From DASXRA01 sp963737425 (GTDB taxonomy: Bacteria > Actinomycetota > Actinomycetes > Mycobacteriales > Jatrophihabitantaceae): a stretch of 64,000 nucleotides of DNA. Numbering within the stretch: the stretch's first letter is position 1; each line of letters starts with the position of its first letter. The DNA lies in the NCBI GenBank assembly GCA_963737425.1, contig CAVTSX010000010.1, forward strand, positions 372,001-436,000, written 5' to 3'. Shown here one piece after another: positions 16,010 to 24,929 of this stretch. The notes below the pieces were generated by a model. It saw only the letters and a program-made list of their open reading frames with translations, searched no databases and was not told the DNA's origin. A program made the position numbers and the translations under genes.

Positions 16010-17203
16010 GTGAGCCGCCGCCTGTTCACGTCCGAGTCCGTTACCGAGGGACACCCGGACAAGATCGCAGACCAGATCAGCGATTCGATCCTTGACGCCC
16101 TGATTGCCCAGGATCCGTCGAGCCGTGTCGCCGTTGAAACCCTGATCACCACCGGCCAGGTACATGTCGCCGGTGAGGTCACCACCGACGCGTACGCCGA
16201 CATCCCGACCATCGTCCGGGAGCGCATCCTCGAGATCGGCTACGACTCGTCGCGCAAGGGTTTCGACGGCACGTCGTGCGGGGTGAACATCGCGATCGGC
16301 GCGCAGTCTCCCGACATCGCACAGGGCGTCGATGACGCCTACGAGTCCCGCGTCGAGGGCGACATCGACCCGCTCGACAAGCAGGGCGCGGGCGATCAGG
16401 GCCTGATGTTCGGCTTCGCCTGTGACGAGACGCCGGAACTGATGCCGCTGCCCATAGCGCTCGCGCACCGCCTTGCCCAGCGCCTGTCGGCGGTGCGCAA
16501 GGACGGCACCGTTCCCTACCTGCGCCCGGACGGCAAGACCCAGGTCACCATCGAGTACATCGACGGCAAGCCGGCGCGACTCGACACCGTGGTCGTATCC
16601 AGCCAGCACGCGGCCGACATCGACCTCGACACGCTGCTCAAGCCGGACGTCGCCGAGCACGTGGTCGCTCCCGAACTCGCCGCGCTGGGCATCGACACCG
16701 AGGGCTACCGGCTGCTCGTCAACCCGACCGGCCGCTTCGAGATCGGCGGGCCGATGGGCGACGCCGGCCTCACCGGCCGCAAGATCATCGTCGACACCTA
16801 TGGCGGCATGGCACGCCACGGCGGCGGCGCGTTCTCCGGCAAGGACCCGTCGAAGGTCGACCGTTCGGCGGCGTACGCCATGCGCTGGGTGGCGAAGAAC
16901 GTTGTCGCGGCCAAGCTGGCCACTCGCTGCGAGGTGCAGATCGCCTACGCGATCGGCAAGGCCGAGCCGGTGGGCCTGTTCATCGAGACGTTCGGCACCG
17001 AGACCGCCGACCCGGCGCGCATCGCCGAGGCGATCAGCCAGACCTTCGACCTGCGCCCCGCGGCGATCATCCGCGACCTCGACCTCAAGCGGCCGATCTA
17101 CGCGCAGACCGCCGCGTACGGCCACTTCGGACGCGAGCTGCCCGACTTCACCTGGGAGCGCACCGACAAGGCCGAGCAGCTGGCCAAGCTCGCCAACGGC
17201 TAA
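16010..17203 (+). CDS. metK: S-adenosylmethionine synthetase
   Basis: 397 residues, GTG start after a GGAG. LFTSESVTEGHPDKIADQIS contains the ATP-binding His; GAGDQGLMFGFACDETPE is the GAGDQG signature, and GGGAFSGKDPSKVDRSAAY is the P-loop-like motif. It makes SAM from methionine and ATP. It is monocistronic or co-transcribed with coaBC across 93 bases. A structured repeat follows its stop. Confidence 0.97.
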   Translation: MSRRLFTSESVTEGHPDKIADQISDSILDALIAQDPSSRVAVETLITTGQVHVAGEVTTDAYADIPTIVRERILEIGYDSSRKGFDGTSCGVNIAIGAQSPDIAQGVDDAYESRVEGDIDPLDKQGAGDQGLMFGFACDETPELMPLPIALAHRLAQRLSAVRKDGTVPYLRPDGKTQVTIEYIDGKPARLDTVVVSSQHAADIDLDTLLKPDVAEHVVAPELAALGIDTEGYRLLVNPTGRFEIGGPMGDAGLTGRKIIVDTYGGMARHGGGAFSGKDPSKVDRSAAYAMRWVAKNVVAAKLATRCEVQIAYAIGKAEPVGLFIETFGTETADPARIAEAISQTFDLRPAAIIRDLDLKRPIYAQTAAYGHFGRELPDFTWERTDKAEQLAKLANG

Positions 17204-17215
17204 AGCCGCGCGGTT

Positions 17216-17290
17216 CGCCGCGGGTGGGCAGTTCCGCGCCAGATGGGCAGTTGCTACCGCCCACCTGCGGCACAAGTGCCCACCGCGGTG
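17216..17290. repeat. Intergenic inverted-repeat element after metK (GTGGGCA family, copy 1)
   Basis: CGCCGCGGGTGGGCA at 17216-17230 pairs almost perfectly with GTGCCCACCGCGG at 17276-17288, with further TGGGCA / GCCCA units between. Bases 17259-17284 match 46198-46223 in reverse complement with one mismatch in 26. It could act as a metK terminator, but no T-run follows. Confidence 0.7.
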
Positions 17291-17344
17291 CCTGGCCTTT
17301 CGAGCGTGCGCGGACTTGAGGGTGGCTGCTGGTAGGACTTGCGC

Positions 17345-19303
17345 GTGACGTCGACTCGTTCGAGGCATCGCGGCCGCGAGCCTGCCGCCGCCCGTCCGAT
17401 CGCTCGGTTGATGGTCGACGTCGCGTTGCCGCACCTGGACCGGCCGTTCGACTACCTGGTCTCCACCGAACTGGACGAGGTGGTCACTGCAGGCAGCCGG
17501 GTGCGGGTTCGATTCGCCGGGCGCCTGGTCGACGGATTCGTGCTCGAGCGCTGCGAGTCGAGCGACCACGCCGGCACGCTGGCGTATGTCGAGCGGGCGG
17601 TCGGCGCCGAGCCCGTGCTCAATCCCGAGACCACCCGCCTGTTCCGGGCGGTCGCCGACCGTTACGCAGGCAACTTCGTAGACGTCGTCCGGCTCGGGGT
17701 ACCGCCACGCCACGCACGCGCCGAGTCGTCCGTGCGCGAGCCGGCCCAGCCGCCGGATCCACCGGTGGTCGTGCCGTGGAGTCGTTATCGCGCGGGCGAG
17801 GCCTTCCTCGCGGCGGTTGCCACGAGGCGTCCGGCTCGCGCCGTGTGGACCGCGCTCGCGGACGACGCGTGGCCGGACCGCCTCGCCGAAGCGGCGCAGG
17901 CGGCCCTGGCCGGTGGTCGCGGCGCGATCATGGTCGTTCCGGATCTTCGCGACCTGGCCCGCCTGGACGCTGCGCTGCAGGCCGCGCTCGGTGCCGGCCG
18001 GCACGTGGCGCTCTCGGCCGATCTGGGGCCGTCCGAGCGCTACAGGCGCTGGCTCGCCGTGCGGCGGGGCGACGTGCGGGCGGTCATCGGTACCCGCGCG
18101 GCGGCGTTCGCACCGGTTGTCGATGTCGGGCTGCTCGCGATCTGGGACGACGGCGACGACCTGTACGCCGAACCGAGGGCGCCGTACCCGAATGCGCGCG
18201 ATGTGCTCGTGCTGCGATCCTCGCTGACCGGCGCTGCGCTGGTGGTGGGCGGGTATGCGCGCACCGCCGAGGCTGCTCTGCTCGTCGAGTCGGGCTGGGC
18301 GCACGAGATCGTGGCCGACCGTTCGGCCGTTCGCGCTGCGACTGCGCGCATCGTGGCCGCGGGCGACGACTTCGAGCAGGGACGCGACCCCGGTGCTGCG
18401 GCGCGACTGCCCAGCCTCGCCCTGCGGGCTGCTCACGATGCGCTCCAGGCCGCACGCCCGGTTCTGGTCCAGGTGCCGCGCCGTGGTTACGTCCCGTCAC
18501 TTGCCTGCGTGCGCGATCGCACGCCGGCCCGGTGCGCCAAGTGCGGTGGCCCGCTCGCGGCCAGCTCCGGCCATGCCGTCGCGGCGTGTCGCTGGTGCGG
18601 GCGGCTCGCGGGCGAATGGAGCTGCCCTGCGTGCGGCGGTCGCCGGATGCGTGCGGTTGTCGTCGGCTCGGCGCGTACCGCCGAGGAACTCGGCCGGGCG
18701 TTCCCCGGATTCACCGTGCGTACGTCCGGCGGTGATTCGGTGCTTGCCGAGGTCGACGCCCGCGCGGCCGTCGTGGTGGCGACACCGGGCGCCGAGCCGA
18801 TCACCGAGGGCGGCTACGGCGCGGCGCTGCTGCTCGACGGGTGGGCGTTACTTGCGCGGCCGGATCTGCGCGCCGGCGAAGAGGCGCTGCGCCGGTGGAT
18901 GAACGCCGCCGCCCTCGTCGCGCCGGATGGGCTCGTCGTCGTCGGAGCAGACGCGAGCGTGCCGGCGGTTCAGGCCCTGATCCGCTGGGACGCGCCCGGT
19001 TTTGCCGCCCGCGAGCTCGCCGACCGCCGGGAGCTGGGCTTCCCGCCCGCTGCCCGCATGGCGTCGCTCACCGGTACGCCACCGGCGCTCGCCGAGGTGC
19101 TCGCTGCCGCTGACCTGCCACAGCCCTACGAGGTGATCGGCCCGGTCACGAGCGGTGATGCCACCGAGCGCACGCTGATCCGGGTTGCGCGAAATCACGG
19201 CCCCGGCCTGGCCGAGGCGCTGAAGTCCGCGGCGGCGCTGCGCTCTGCCCGCAAGTCCCCCGAGCCCGTACGGATCGTGCTCGATCCACTCGACCTCTTC
19301 TAG
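17345..19303 (+). CDS. priA: PriA-like primosomal protein N', helicase motifs absent
   Basis: 652 residues. I use the GTG at 17345, since TAGGAC ends 6 bases before it; a TTG two codons upstream is also open. The N-terminal 3'-DNA-binding domain is present (LPHLDRPFDYLV, GSRVRVRFAGRLVDGFVLER). The zinc region has CAKCGG, CRWCG and CPACGG. No Walker A is visible: the expected GxTGSGKT position reads ALADDAWPDRLAEA, and the DEEH box is DDGDDLYAE. This ATPase-dead form is usual in actinobacteria. It probably loads restart proteins without unwinding DNA. A dispersed repeat starts at its stop codon. Confidence 0.88.
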   Translation: MTSTRSRHRGREPAAARPIARLMVDVALPHLDRPFDYLVSTELDEVVTAGSRVRVRFAGRLVDGFVLERCESSDHAGTLAYVERAVGAEPVLNPETTRLFRAVADRYAGNFVDVVRLGVPPRHARAESSVREPAQPPDPPVVVPWSRYRAGEAFLAAVATRRPARAVWTALADDAWPDRLAEAAQAALAGGRGAIMVVPDLRDLARLDAALQAALGAGRHVALSADLGPSERYRRWLAVRRGDVRAVIGTRAAAFAPVVDVGLLAIWDDGDDLYAEPRAPYPNARDVLVLRSSLTGAALVVGGYARTAEAALLVESGWAHEIVADRSAVRAATARIVAAGDDFEQGRDPGAAARLPSLALRAAHDALQAARPVLVQVPRRGYVPSLACVRDRTPARCAKCGGPLAASSGHAVAACRWCGRLAGEWSCPACGGRRMRAVVVGSARTAEELGRAFPGFTVRTSGGDSVLAEVDARAAVVVATPGAEPITEGGYGAALLLDGWALLARPDLRAGEEALRRWMNAAALVAPDGLVVVGADASVPAVQALIRWDAPGFAARELADRRELGFPPAARMASLTGTPPALAEVLAAADLPQPYEVIGPVTSGDATERTLIRVARNHGPGLAEALKSAAALRSARKSPEPVRIVLDPLDLF

Positions 19304-19482
19304 GACGACCGCCGTCAGATCGTCACAGTCCGACACCGTGCGAGAAGTCCGCGCTGGCCACCCTTGATCATCTCTGTCGAAACCGCGAGCGACGGCGGAT
19401 CCAGCAGAGACAATCAAGACCCGATGAAAGGCCCGGGAGCGCCGCACCCGTGCCAGATCGCGATCGACGACTGCAGTACTGG
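19300..19482. repeat. Dispersed intergenic repeat, copy A
   Basis: It aligns with 58469-58673 over nearly its whole length with small gaps. Shared blocks include CAGATCGTCA, GTCCGACACC, TTGATCATCTCTG, GGCGGATCCA and CGACGACTGCAG. In both copies the similarity begins at the CTAG that contains the stop codon of the upstream gene (priA here). The inner inverted repeat is decayed: TTGATCATCTCTG (19364-19376) faces CAGAGACAATCAA (19405-19417). Confidence 0.8.
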
Positions 19483-19511
19483 ACGGGTCCTGGCAACGAA
19501 AGGTTGAAAAG

Positions 19512-20207
19512 TCACTCGGGTCGTCGCGATGCGGTGATGAACTCGGGCAGCGACATCGCGGTCGGCAGCAGATGGGTGGCGCCAGCGGCCTGCAGCATCT
19601 CGCCGCTGTGCGCGCCGGTGAGCACGCCCGCGACGAACCCGGCCGCAGCCTCCCGGCCGCAGGCGATGTCGAACGCGGTGTCGCCGACGGTCGCCACCAG
19701 GCCGAGATCGCTGATGTCCATGGCCCCTGCTGCCGCGAGGGTCGAGTTCGGCTGCGATTCGTCAGCGCGCAGCGTCAGGTCGGCAATGTCGGTCCAGCCG
19801 AGCGATTCCAGGATGCATCGCTGGGTGGCCTCGGAGAAGCCCGTGGTCAGGGCCACCTTGATGCCAGATGCGCGCAGGTTCGCGATCGCGTGCGCTGCGC
19901 CCGGCATCGCCACGAGCTGACCGGCGTCGGCGAACTCGGCGTACCTCGCGTCGAAGGACTTCAGCCCGGCCTGGGCACGGGCGTCGTCGTCGAACACGTG
20001 CCGCAGCACCGACTCGACCGGCTCGCCCATCGTCGCCCGGATGTGGCTCAGCATGCGCTCGAGTTCGGCGCTGCCCGATTCGACGTCCTGCGCGCGCAAC
20101 GCCGAGGTGTACGCGATCTCGGTCAGCCCGACGTCGGCCACAGTCGTGCCCGCCATGTCGAGGACGACGAGAGCGATCGGGCGAAGCGAAGGGCTGGCCG
20201 TGATCAT
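19512..20207 (-). CDS. Phosphonatase-like HAD hydrolase
   Basis: 231 residues from the ATG at 20207; an opening 14 codons longer has no family match. HAD motif I reads VVLDMAGTTVADVG, motif II is in ALTTGFSEATQ, and motif IV is LVATVGDTAFDIACGREAAA. This is the phosphonatase-like group near phosphonoacetaldehyde hydrolase. No other phosphonate gene is nearby, and I cannot place the cap-domain Lys of true phosphonatases, so the substrate is open. It is followed (toward 19300) by the dispersed repeat. Confidence 0.82.
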   Translation of the reverse strand: MITASPSLRPIALVVLDMAGTTVADVGLTEIAYTSALRAQDVESGSAELERMLSHIRATMGEPVESVLRHVFDDDARAQAGLKSFDARYAEFADAGQLVAMPGAAHAIANLRASGIKVALTTGFSEATQRCILESLGWTDIADLTLRADESQPNSTLAAAGAMDISDLGLVATVGDTAFDIACGREAAAGFVAGVLTGAHSGEMLQAAGATHLLPTAMSLPEFITASRRPE

Positions 20208-20274
20208 GTGGCCCACTCTGCCAAGAAGGCGTACCGCTTGCCCAGCCATGGGCGAATATTTCGTAGCGAGCGGC

Positions 20275-20994
20275 TTATCGGGTGGTGAATGTCCCGCCGT
20301 TGACGTGCAGCAGCTGGCCGCTGATGTGCCTGGCGCCGGCCGAGGCGAGGAAATGCACCGTCTCCGCGATGTCTTCGACGCTGCCCGCGCGACGGTCGTG
20401 TGCGGCGGCGATCAAGGCGTCGCGGCGCTCGGTGGTCATCCGATCGCGGAAGAATCCGGTTCGCTCGATGTAGCCGGGCGACACGACGTTCGACGTGATG
20501 CCCCGCGGCCCGACCGCCGCCGAGAGGCTGACCGACCACGACGCGAGTGCCGCTTTCGCTGCACCGTAGGACCCTGCGCCCTTGTCGGCGGCGATCGAGC
20601 CGATACTGATCACCGACGCGCCGGCGGCCAGCCGATCGCGCACCGCTTCGGTCATGAGTACGGCGCTGAGCAGGTTCGCGTCGAGGTTCGCCCGCCAGTT
20701 TTCGGCGATGGCCCGCAGGCTCGTCGGTTCGGGTTGGTCGAAGTCGGTGTTGCCGCCGGCATTGTTGACCAGGACGTCGAGCCGATCGGGCAGTCGGGCG
20801 ACCAGTTCGACGATCTGGTCGGGATCGGTCGCGTCGCAGGCGAGCGCCTGCGCGCCGATCTCGGCGGCGGCCTTTGCCAAGGGTTCGGCACGGCGTCCGG
20901 TGATGATCACCTGATCGCCGTCATGGGCGAAACGAGCCGCTACAGCCAGGCCGATTCCAGAACTCGCACCGGTCACCAGAATGCTTCGAGTCAT
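20275..20994 (-). CDS. SDR family NAD(P)-dependent oxidoreductase
   Basis: 239 residues. TGASSGIGLAVAARF near residues 8-22 is the cofactor motif and NNAGG the structural motif. The catalytic Ser and Tyr-x-x-x-Lys are in ISIGSIAADKGAGSYGAAK. The tail, SAGARHISGQLLHVNGGTFT, is typical of classical SDRs. An AGGAGAGG ribosome site precedes the ATG. It diverges from the marR gene and shares its 20-base operator, so MarR very likely represses it. The substrate is unknown. Confidence 0.9.
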   Translation of the reverse strand: MTRSILVTGASSGIGLAVAARFAHDGDQVIITGRRAEPLAKAAAEIGAQALACDATDPDQIVELVARLPDRLDVLVNNAGGNTDFDQPEPTSLRAIAENWRANLDANLLSAVLMTEAVRDRLAAGASVISIGSIAADKGAGSYGAAKAALASWSVSLSAAVGPRGITSNVVSPGYIERTGFFRDRMTTERRDALIAAAHDRRAGSVEDIAETVHFLASAGARHISGQLLHVNGGTFTTR

Positions 20995-21007
20995 AGTCCT
21001 CTCCTGC

Positions 21008-21027
21008 TACGTTTAGACCTAAACGTA
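21008..21027. promoter_or_regulatory. Perfect 20-base palindromic operator between SDR and marR
   Basis: TACGTTTAG-AC-CTAAACGTA, two 9-base arms with a 2-base centre, lies in the 47-base gap between the divergent SDR and marR starts. Size, symmetry and position fit a MarR dimer site controlling both genes. Confidence 0.8.
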
Positions 21028-21041
21028 ACACAGGAGCGCGC

Positions 21042-21587
21042 ATGCCGAAGCAATCCGACCCGGACCCGATGTCGTCTCTCAGCGCCTATCCCGCGTCCGA
21101 GATCGCCGCCGCCTGGCGGCGGGAGCGCCCGGGTACACCGGTGGACTCGATCGAGATCGTGACGCCGTTGTGGCGGCTGGCGAAGCTGTTCGCCGATGAC
21201 CGGCGCCGAGTGCTGGCGCGCGTCGGGGTCGATTCGGCGACGCTCGACCTACTCAGCGTGCTGCGCCGCAGCGGCAAGCCGTACGAGCTGACGACCCGTG
21301 AGCTCGGTGCGCGAACGCTCGTGACGGCCGGGGCGATCTCGCAGCGTGTGGCCCGGGCCGAGCGGTCCGGGCTCGTCGGGCGCGCGACGCTCGGTAACGG
21401 CTCGCGGGCCGTCGCCGTGCGGCTGACCGAGGCCGGTCACGCGCTGGTGGAACGCACGGTCGACGAGGTCCTTCGCCGGGAGGCCGAGCTCGTCGCCGGT
21501 CTGAAGGGTGAGCAGCGCGTGCTTCTCGCGCGGCTGCTGGACGGCCTGCTCGCCGATGTGTCGCAGCGGGTCGGCGCTACTTCCTGA
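21042..21587 (+). CDS. MarR family transcriptional regulator
   Basis: 181 residues, ATG start with a CAGGAG ribosome site. The winged helix covers about 70-140: LDLLSVLRRSGKPYELTTRE, then LVTAGAISQRVARAERSGLV as recognition helix, then the wing LGNGSRAVAVRLTEAGHALV. The N-terminal WRRERPGTPVDSIEIVTPLWRL resembles a MarR subgroup that often sits beside exporters. It likely binds the palindrome just upstream and perhaps the related site at 23374-23388. It converges with the DHA2 exporter gene, overlapping its end by 11 bases. Confidence 0.9.
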   Translation: MPKQSDPDPMSSLSAYPASEIAAAWRRERPGTPVDSIEIVTPLWRLAKLFADDRRRVLARVGVDSATLDLLSVLRRSGKPYELTTRELGARTLVTAGAISQRVARAERSGLVGRATLGNGSRAVAVRLTEAGHALVERTVDEVLRREAELVAGLKGEQRVLLARLLDGLLADVSQRVGATS

Positions 21588-23358
21588 CGGCGTTCTCGTA
21601 GGCGACATCGTTGCCGGGGACGGAGGGCAGCTCCAGCGCGGCGCCCTCGCGCGCGATCGCCTCGCCGACCGTCTCGTGCTCTTCCTCGTGCACGTAACGC
21701 TTGCCGCGCAACAACGACGCGGCTGCCGCGATCAGCAACATGACGATCGAGGCGACGAATGCGATGACCAGTCCGTGCTTGAACGCACCGGAGATCAATT
21801 CGGGGAAGAACGTCTTGCCCGTGAGGGTGCCGACGTCTACGCCCGAGCCGGGTTGCAACTGGGCCGGGTCGACCTGCTTCATCAGCTGCTGGATCGGGTT
21901 GTCGCCCAGGAAGGCTGCGAACAGGGTGCCGACCGGGGGAGTGTGCGAGATGGATCGGGCGGCGTCCGGCGTGACCCCGGCCTGAGTCAGCCCGGCATAG
22001 AGCGAGCCCGGCAGCCGGCTGGCGAGCCCGATCGCCATCAGCGTGAAGAAGCCGCCCATCGACAACACCATGCCGGCGTTCATGCCGGTGGCCCGGACGC
22101 CCGAGGCTGCGCCGCGCTGCGCCGCGGGCACGGAGTTCATGATCGCCGCGGAGTTCGGCGCGGCCGTCAGTCCCATGCCGATGCCGTTGGCCGCGAGCAG
22201 GGCGGCGAACATCGGGTAGCTGAAGTTCGCCGGAATGAGGATGAGCCCGACGAATGTCGACGCGGTGAGCAACAGGCCGCCCGTGGCGAACGCGCGGGCG
22301 CCGAACCGGTCGGAGATCGCACCGGACGCAGGCCCGGCGAGCAGGAACCCGAGCGTCAACGGGAGCATGTAGATGCCGGCCCACAACGGGGTGTCGGCGA
22401 ACTTGTAGCCGTGCAGTGGCAGCCAGATTCCCTGCAGCCAGATGATCAGCATGAACTGCAGCCCGCCGCGGGCCATCGAGGCGAGCAGATTCACCGTCTG
22501 GCCGGCCGTGAACGCTCGGACCCGGAACAGCCGCAGGTTGACCATCGGATTCTCGACGAGAGTCTCGATGATCCCGAAGATGACGAGCAGGACCGGTCCG
22601 CCGATGAGCCCCGTCAGAACGATCGGAGACGTCCAGCCCATGGTGTGCCCGCCGTGGGGCTGCAAGCCGTAGGTGATGGCCACCAGGATCGCGGTGAGGC
22701 CGATGCCGAACGTCAGGTTGCCCCACCAGTCGATCGTGACCTTGCGGCCGGGATCGCGTGGCTTGTCGCGCAGGGTGCGATAACCCATCCAGGTGCCCCA
22801 GACGCCCACCGGGACGCTGACCCAGAACACGGCGCGCCAGTGCCACTCCGACAAGACGCCGCCGATGACGAGGCCGGCGAACGAGCCGGCGAGGGCGGCG
22901 ACCTGGTTCACGCCGAGGGCGAAGCCGCGCCGGTCCGGCGGGAAGCTGTCGGTGATGATCGCGGTGGAGTTGGCCGCGATCATCGCACCGCCGATGCCCT
23001 GCACGACGCGCAGCACGATCAACTCGAGCGCTCCCGCCGAGCCGGTGTTGGGGACGAGCGCGCACGCCACCGAGGCAATCGTGAAGATCAGGAAGCCGAG
23101 ATTGAACAGCCGGGCTCGGCCGTACTGGTCCCCGAGACGCCCGAATGTCACGACTAGCACGGCACTGACGAGCAGGTAGCCCATCAGCATCCACAGCAGG
23201 TAGGAGATGTTGGACGGGGCGAGCGGATCGAGCCCGAGGCCGTCGAATATCGCTGGGAGCGAGATCAACAGGATGGACATGTTGAGCGTGGCAGCCAGCA
23301 TGCCGACGGTGGTGACCGTCAAGGCGACGCGACGGTCATGGACGGGCGAGTGGGACAC
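21577..23358 (-). CDS. DHA2-type MFS drug exporter (EmrB/QacA-like)
   Basis: 593 residues with about 14 membrane segments. I start at the GTG at 23358 because AAGGAAGGAG lies 4-5 bases before it; longer openings (23382, 23400) would run through a palindromic operator. Landmarks are LLISLPAIFDGLGLDP in helix 1, GRLGDQYGRARLFNLGF as the MFS loop, and motif C-like ALVPNTGSAGALELIVLRVV. The C terminus is cytoplasmic and charged (LLRGKRYVHEEEHETVGEAI). It is probably a proton-driven multidrug or small-molecule exporter regulated by the neighbouring MarR. Confidence 0.88.
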   Translation of the reverse strand: MSHSPVHDRRVALTVTTVGMLAATLNMSILLISLPAIFDGLGLDPLAPSNISYLLWMLMGYLLVSAVLVVTFGRLGDQYGRARLFNLGFLIFTIASVACALVPNTGSAGALELIVLRVVQGIGGAMIAANSTAIITDSFPPDRRGFALGVNQVAALAGSFAGLVIGGVLSEWHWRAVFWVSVPVGVWGTWMGYRTLRDKPRDPGRKVTIDWWGNLTFGIGLTAILVAITYGLQPHGGHTMGWTSPIVLTGLIGGPVLLVIFGIIETLVENPMVNLRLFRVRAFTAGQTVNLLASMARGGLQFMLIIWLQGIWLPLHGYKFADTPLWAGIYMLPLTLGFLLAGPASGAISDRFGARAFATGGLLLTASTFVGLILIPANFSYPMFAALLAANGIGMGLTAAPNSAAIMNSVPAAQRGAASGVRATGMNAGMVLSMGGFFTLMAIGLASRLPGSLYAGLTQAGVTPDAARSISHTPPVGTLFAAFLGDNPIQQLMKQVDPAQLQPGSGVDVGTLTGKTFFPELISGAFKHGLVIAFVASIVMLLIAAAASLLRGKRYVHEEEHETVGEAIAREGAALELPSVPGNDVAYENAVRK

Positions 23359-23373
23359 GAAACTCCTTCCTTC

Positions 23374-23388
23374 GTTAGCCATGCTAAC
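23374..23388. promoter_or_regulatory. Palindromic operator upstream of the DHA2 exporter
   Basis: GTTAGC-CAT-GCTAAC, a perfect 6-3-6 palindrome, lies 15 bases upstream of the exporter GTG. It resembles MarR/TetR sites and shares the GTT(T)AG...CT(A)AAC pattern with the 21008-21027 operator, so one regulator may bind both. Confidence 0.65.
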
Positions 23389-23419
23389 TACTTCTCGCAA
23401 CCCGGTCGAGCGCAGTCCA

Positions 23420-23425
23420 TAGAAT
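23420..23425 (+). promoter_or_regulatory. Putative -10 box (TAGAAT) for def
   Basis: TAGAAT ends 6 bases before the def GTG at 23432, again the leaderless arrangement. The region also lies just upstream of the divergent exporter operator. Confidence 0.55.
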
Positions 23426-23431
23426 CGGCGC

Positions 23432-23983
23432 GTGAGCGTTCAGACAATCCGCCTGTTCGGCGATCCCGTGCTGCGTACGCCCGCCGATCCGGTGACCGTT
23501 TTCGACAAGGAGCTGCGAACACTCGTCAGCGATCTCGCCGAGACGATGCTCGACGCTCCCGGTGTCGGCCTCGCTGCGCCGCAGATCGGGGTCGGGCTTC
23601 GCGTGTTCACCTACCACCTCGACGAAGGGCAGTCCGGCCACCTGGTCAATCCGGTGCTGCATTTCCCGTCGGAGGAGGAGCAGGACGGCGAGGAGGGTTG
23701 CCTGTCGATTCCGGGCCTGATCTTCGACTGCCGGCGCAGGCAGCACGTCGTCGCGCACGGCCAGAACATGTACGGCGATCCGATCACGATCGAGGGCACG
23801 GAGCTGCTTGCCCGGTGCCTGCAGCACGAGACCGACCACCTCGACGGCGTGCTGTTCGTCGACCGGCTCGACGTCGAGACGAAGAAGGCGGCGATGAAGG
23901 CCATCCGTGAGGCCGAGTGGTCCGGGATGGCGGCGCCACAGGTCAGGATCAGCCCCCATCCGACATTCGGCCACGCCCTGTGA
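23432..23983 (+). CDS. def: Peptide deformylase
   Basis: 183 residues, GTG start. All three family motifs are present: GVGLAAPQ (44-51), EEGCLSIPG with metal-ligand Cys90, and QHETDHLDG with His132, Glu133 and His136. It removes the formyl group from nascent protein N termini. It is followed after 19 bases by fmt, the gene that adds the formyl group to tRNA, and then rsmB: the usual translation cluster. Confidence 0.97.
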   Translation: MSVQTIRLFGDPVLRTPADPVTVFDKELRTLVSDLAETMLDAPGVGLAAPQIGVGLRVFTYHLDEGQSGHLVNPVLHFPSEEEQDGEEGCLSIPGLIFDCRRRQHVVAHGQNMYGDPITIEGTELLARCLQHETDHLDGVLFVDRLDVETKKAAMKAIREAEWSGMAAPQVRISPHPTFGHAL

Positions 23984-24002
23984 TCGGCAGAGTGGCCCGG
24001 CT

Positions 24003-24929
24003 GTGAGACTCGTCTTCGCCGGCACGCCCGCCACGGCCGTGCCGTCCCTGCGCGCCCTGCTCGAATCGTCTCGGCACGAGGTCGCGGGTGTCATCACCCG
24101 CCCGCACGCGCGTGCCGGGCGCGGACGCCACGAGGTCGCCTCGCCGGTCGAGACCCTGGCGATCGAGGCGGGCGTTCGCGTGCTGAGCCCGTCGCGGCCG
24201 AGCGACCCGGACTTCCTCGAGCAACTGATCGAGTTGCGTGCCGACTGCTGCGCGGTCGTCGCGTACGGCGCCCTGATCCCGGCCGCTGCACTCGCGATCC
24301 CGTTGCACGGCTGGGTGAATCTGCACTTCTCGCTGTTGCCGGCCTGGCGTGGCGCCGCTCCGATACAGCACGCGATCCTGCACGGCGACGAGATCACCGG
24401 CGCGTCGACGTTCCAGATCGAGACCGGGCTCGACACCGGCCCGGTCTACGGGGTGATCACCGAGCAGATCCGTCCCATCGACACGGCAGGTGAGTTGCTG
24501 GCCCGCCTTGCCGAATCCGGCGCGGGGCTGCTTGTCGCGACGATGGACGGCATCGACGACGGCTCGCTGGTAGCCCGACCGCAGTCGGCCGAGGGCGTAT
24601 CGGTGGCGGCGAAGATCATGGTCGACGACGCCAGGGTCGACTGGTCGCAGCCCGCGCTGCACGTCGACCGACTGATCCGCGCGTGCACTCCGTCCCCGGG
24701 TGCGTGGACGGTGCTCGGCGACGAGCGGCTCAAGCTCGGCCCGGTTCGCGTCGTCCCGGACGACACGGCCGAGCCGGGGCAGCTGTGCATCGCGAAATCT
24801 TCGGTGCGGGTGGGCACCGCGACATCCGTCGTCGAACTCGGCGAGGTGCAGGCACCCGGCAAGCGACCGATGCCAGCGCCTGACTGGGCCCGCGGCGCCC
24901 GTCCGGCGGCGGACCAGCGCCTTGCCTAA
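24003..24929 (+). CDS. fmt: Methionyl-tRNA formyltransferase
   Basis: 308 residues from a GTG; the frame is open further back inside def, but MRLVFAGTPATAVPSLRALL is the true N terminus of the family. WVNLHFSLLPAWRGAAPIQ holds the catalytic Asn and His, and FQIETGLDTGPVYG the Asp. The C-terminal OB-like domain binds tRNA. It formylates Met-tRNAi with 10-formyl-THF. It overlaps the rsmB start. Confidence 0.96.
   Translation: MRLVFAGTPATAVPSLRALLESSRHEVAGVITRPHARAGRGRHEVASPVETLAIEAGVRVLSPSRPSDPDFLEQLIELRADCCAVVAYGALIPAAALAIPLHGWVNLHFSLLPAWRGAAPIQHAILHGDEITGASTFQIETGLDTGPVYGVITEQIRPIDTAGELLARLAESGAGLLVATMDGIDDGSLVARPQSAEGVSVAAKIMVDDARVDWSQPALHVDRLIRACTPSPGAWTVLGDERLKLGPVRVVPDDTAEPGQLCIAKSSVRVGTATSVVELGEVQAPGKRPMPAPDWARGARPAADQRLA

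Noticed and set aside
18848..19447. Minus-strand peptide spanning the repeat after priA, similar to one at 58469-58882
   Set aside because: The similarity reflects the shared DNA repeat; starts and upstream parts are unrelated shadows of priA and hisE.
21508..23157. A 549-codon plus-strand frame opposite the DHA2 exporter
   Set aside because: Its translation is Arg/His/Glu-rich without any fold-like pattern, while the minus strand has clear membrane helices. It is an antisense shadow.
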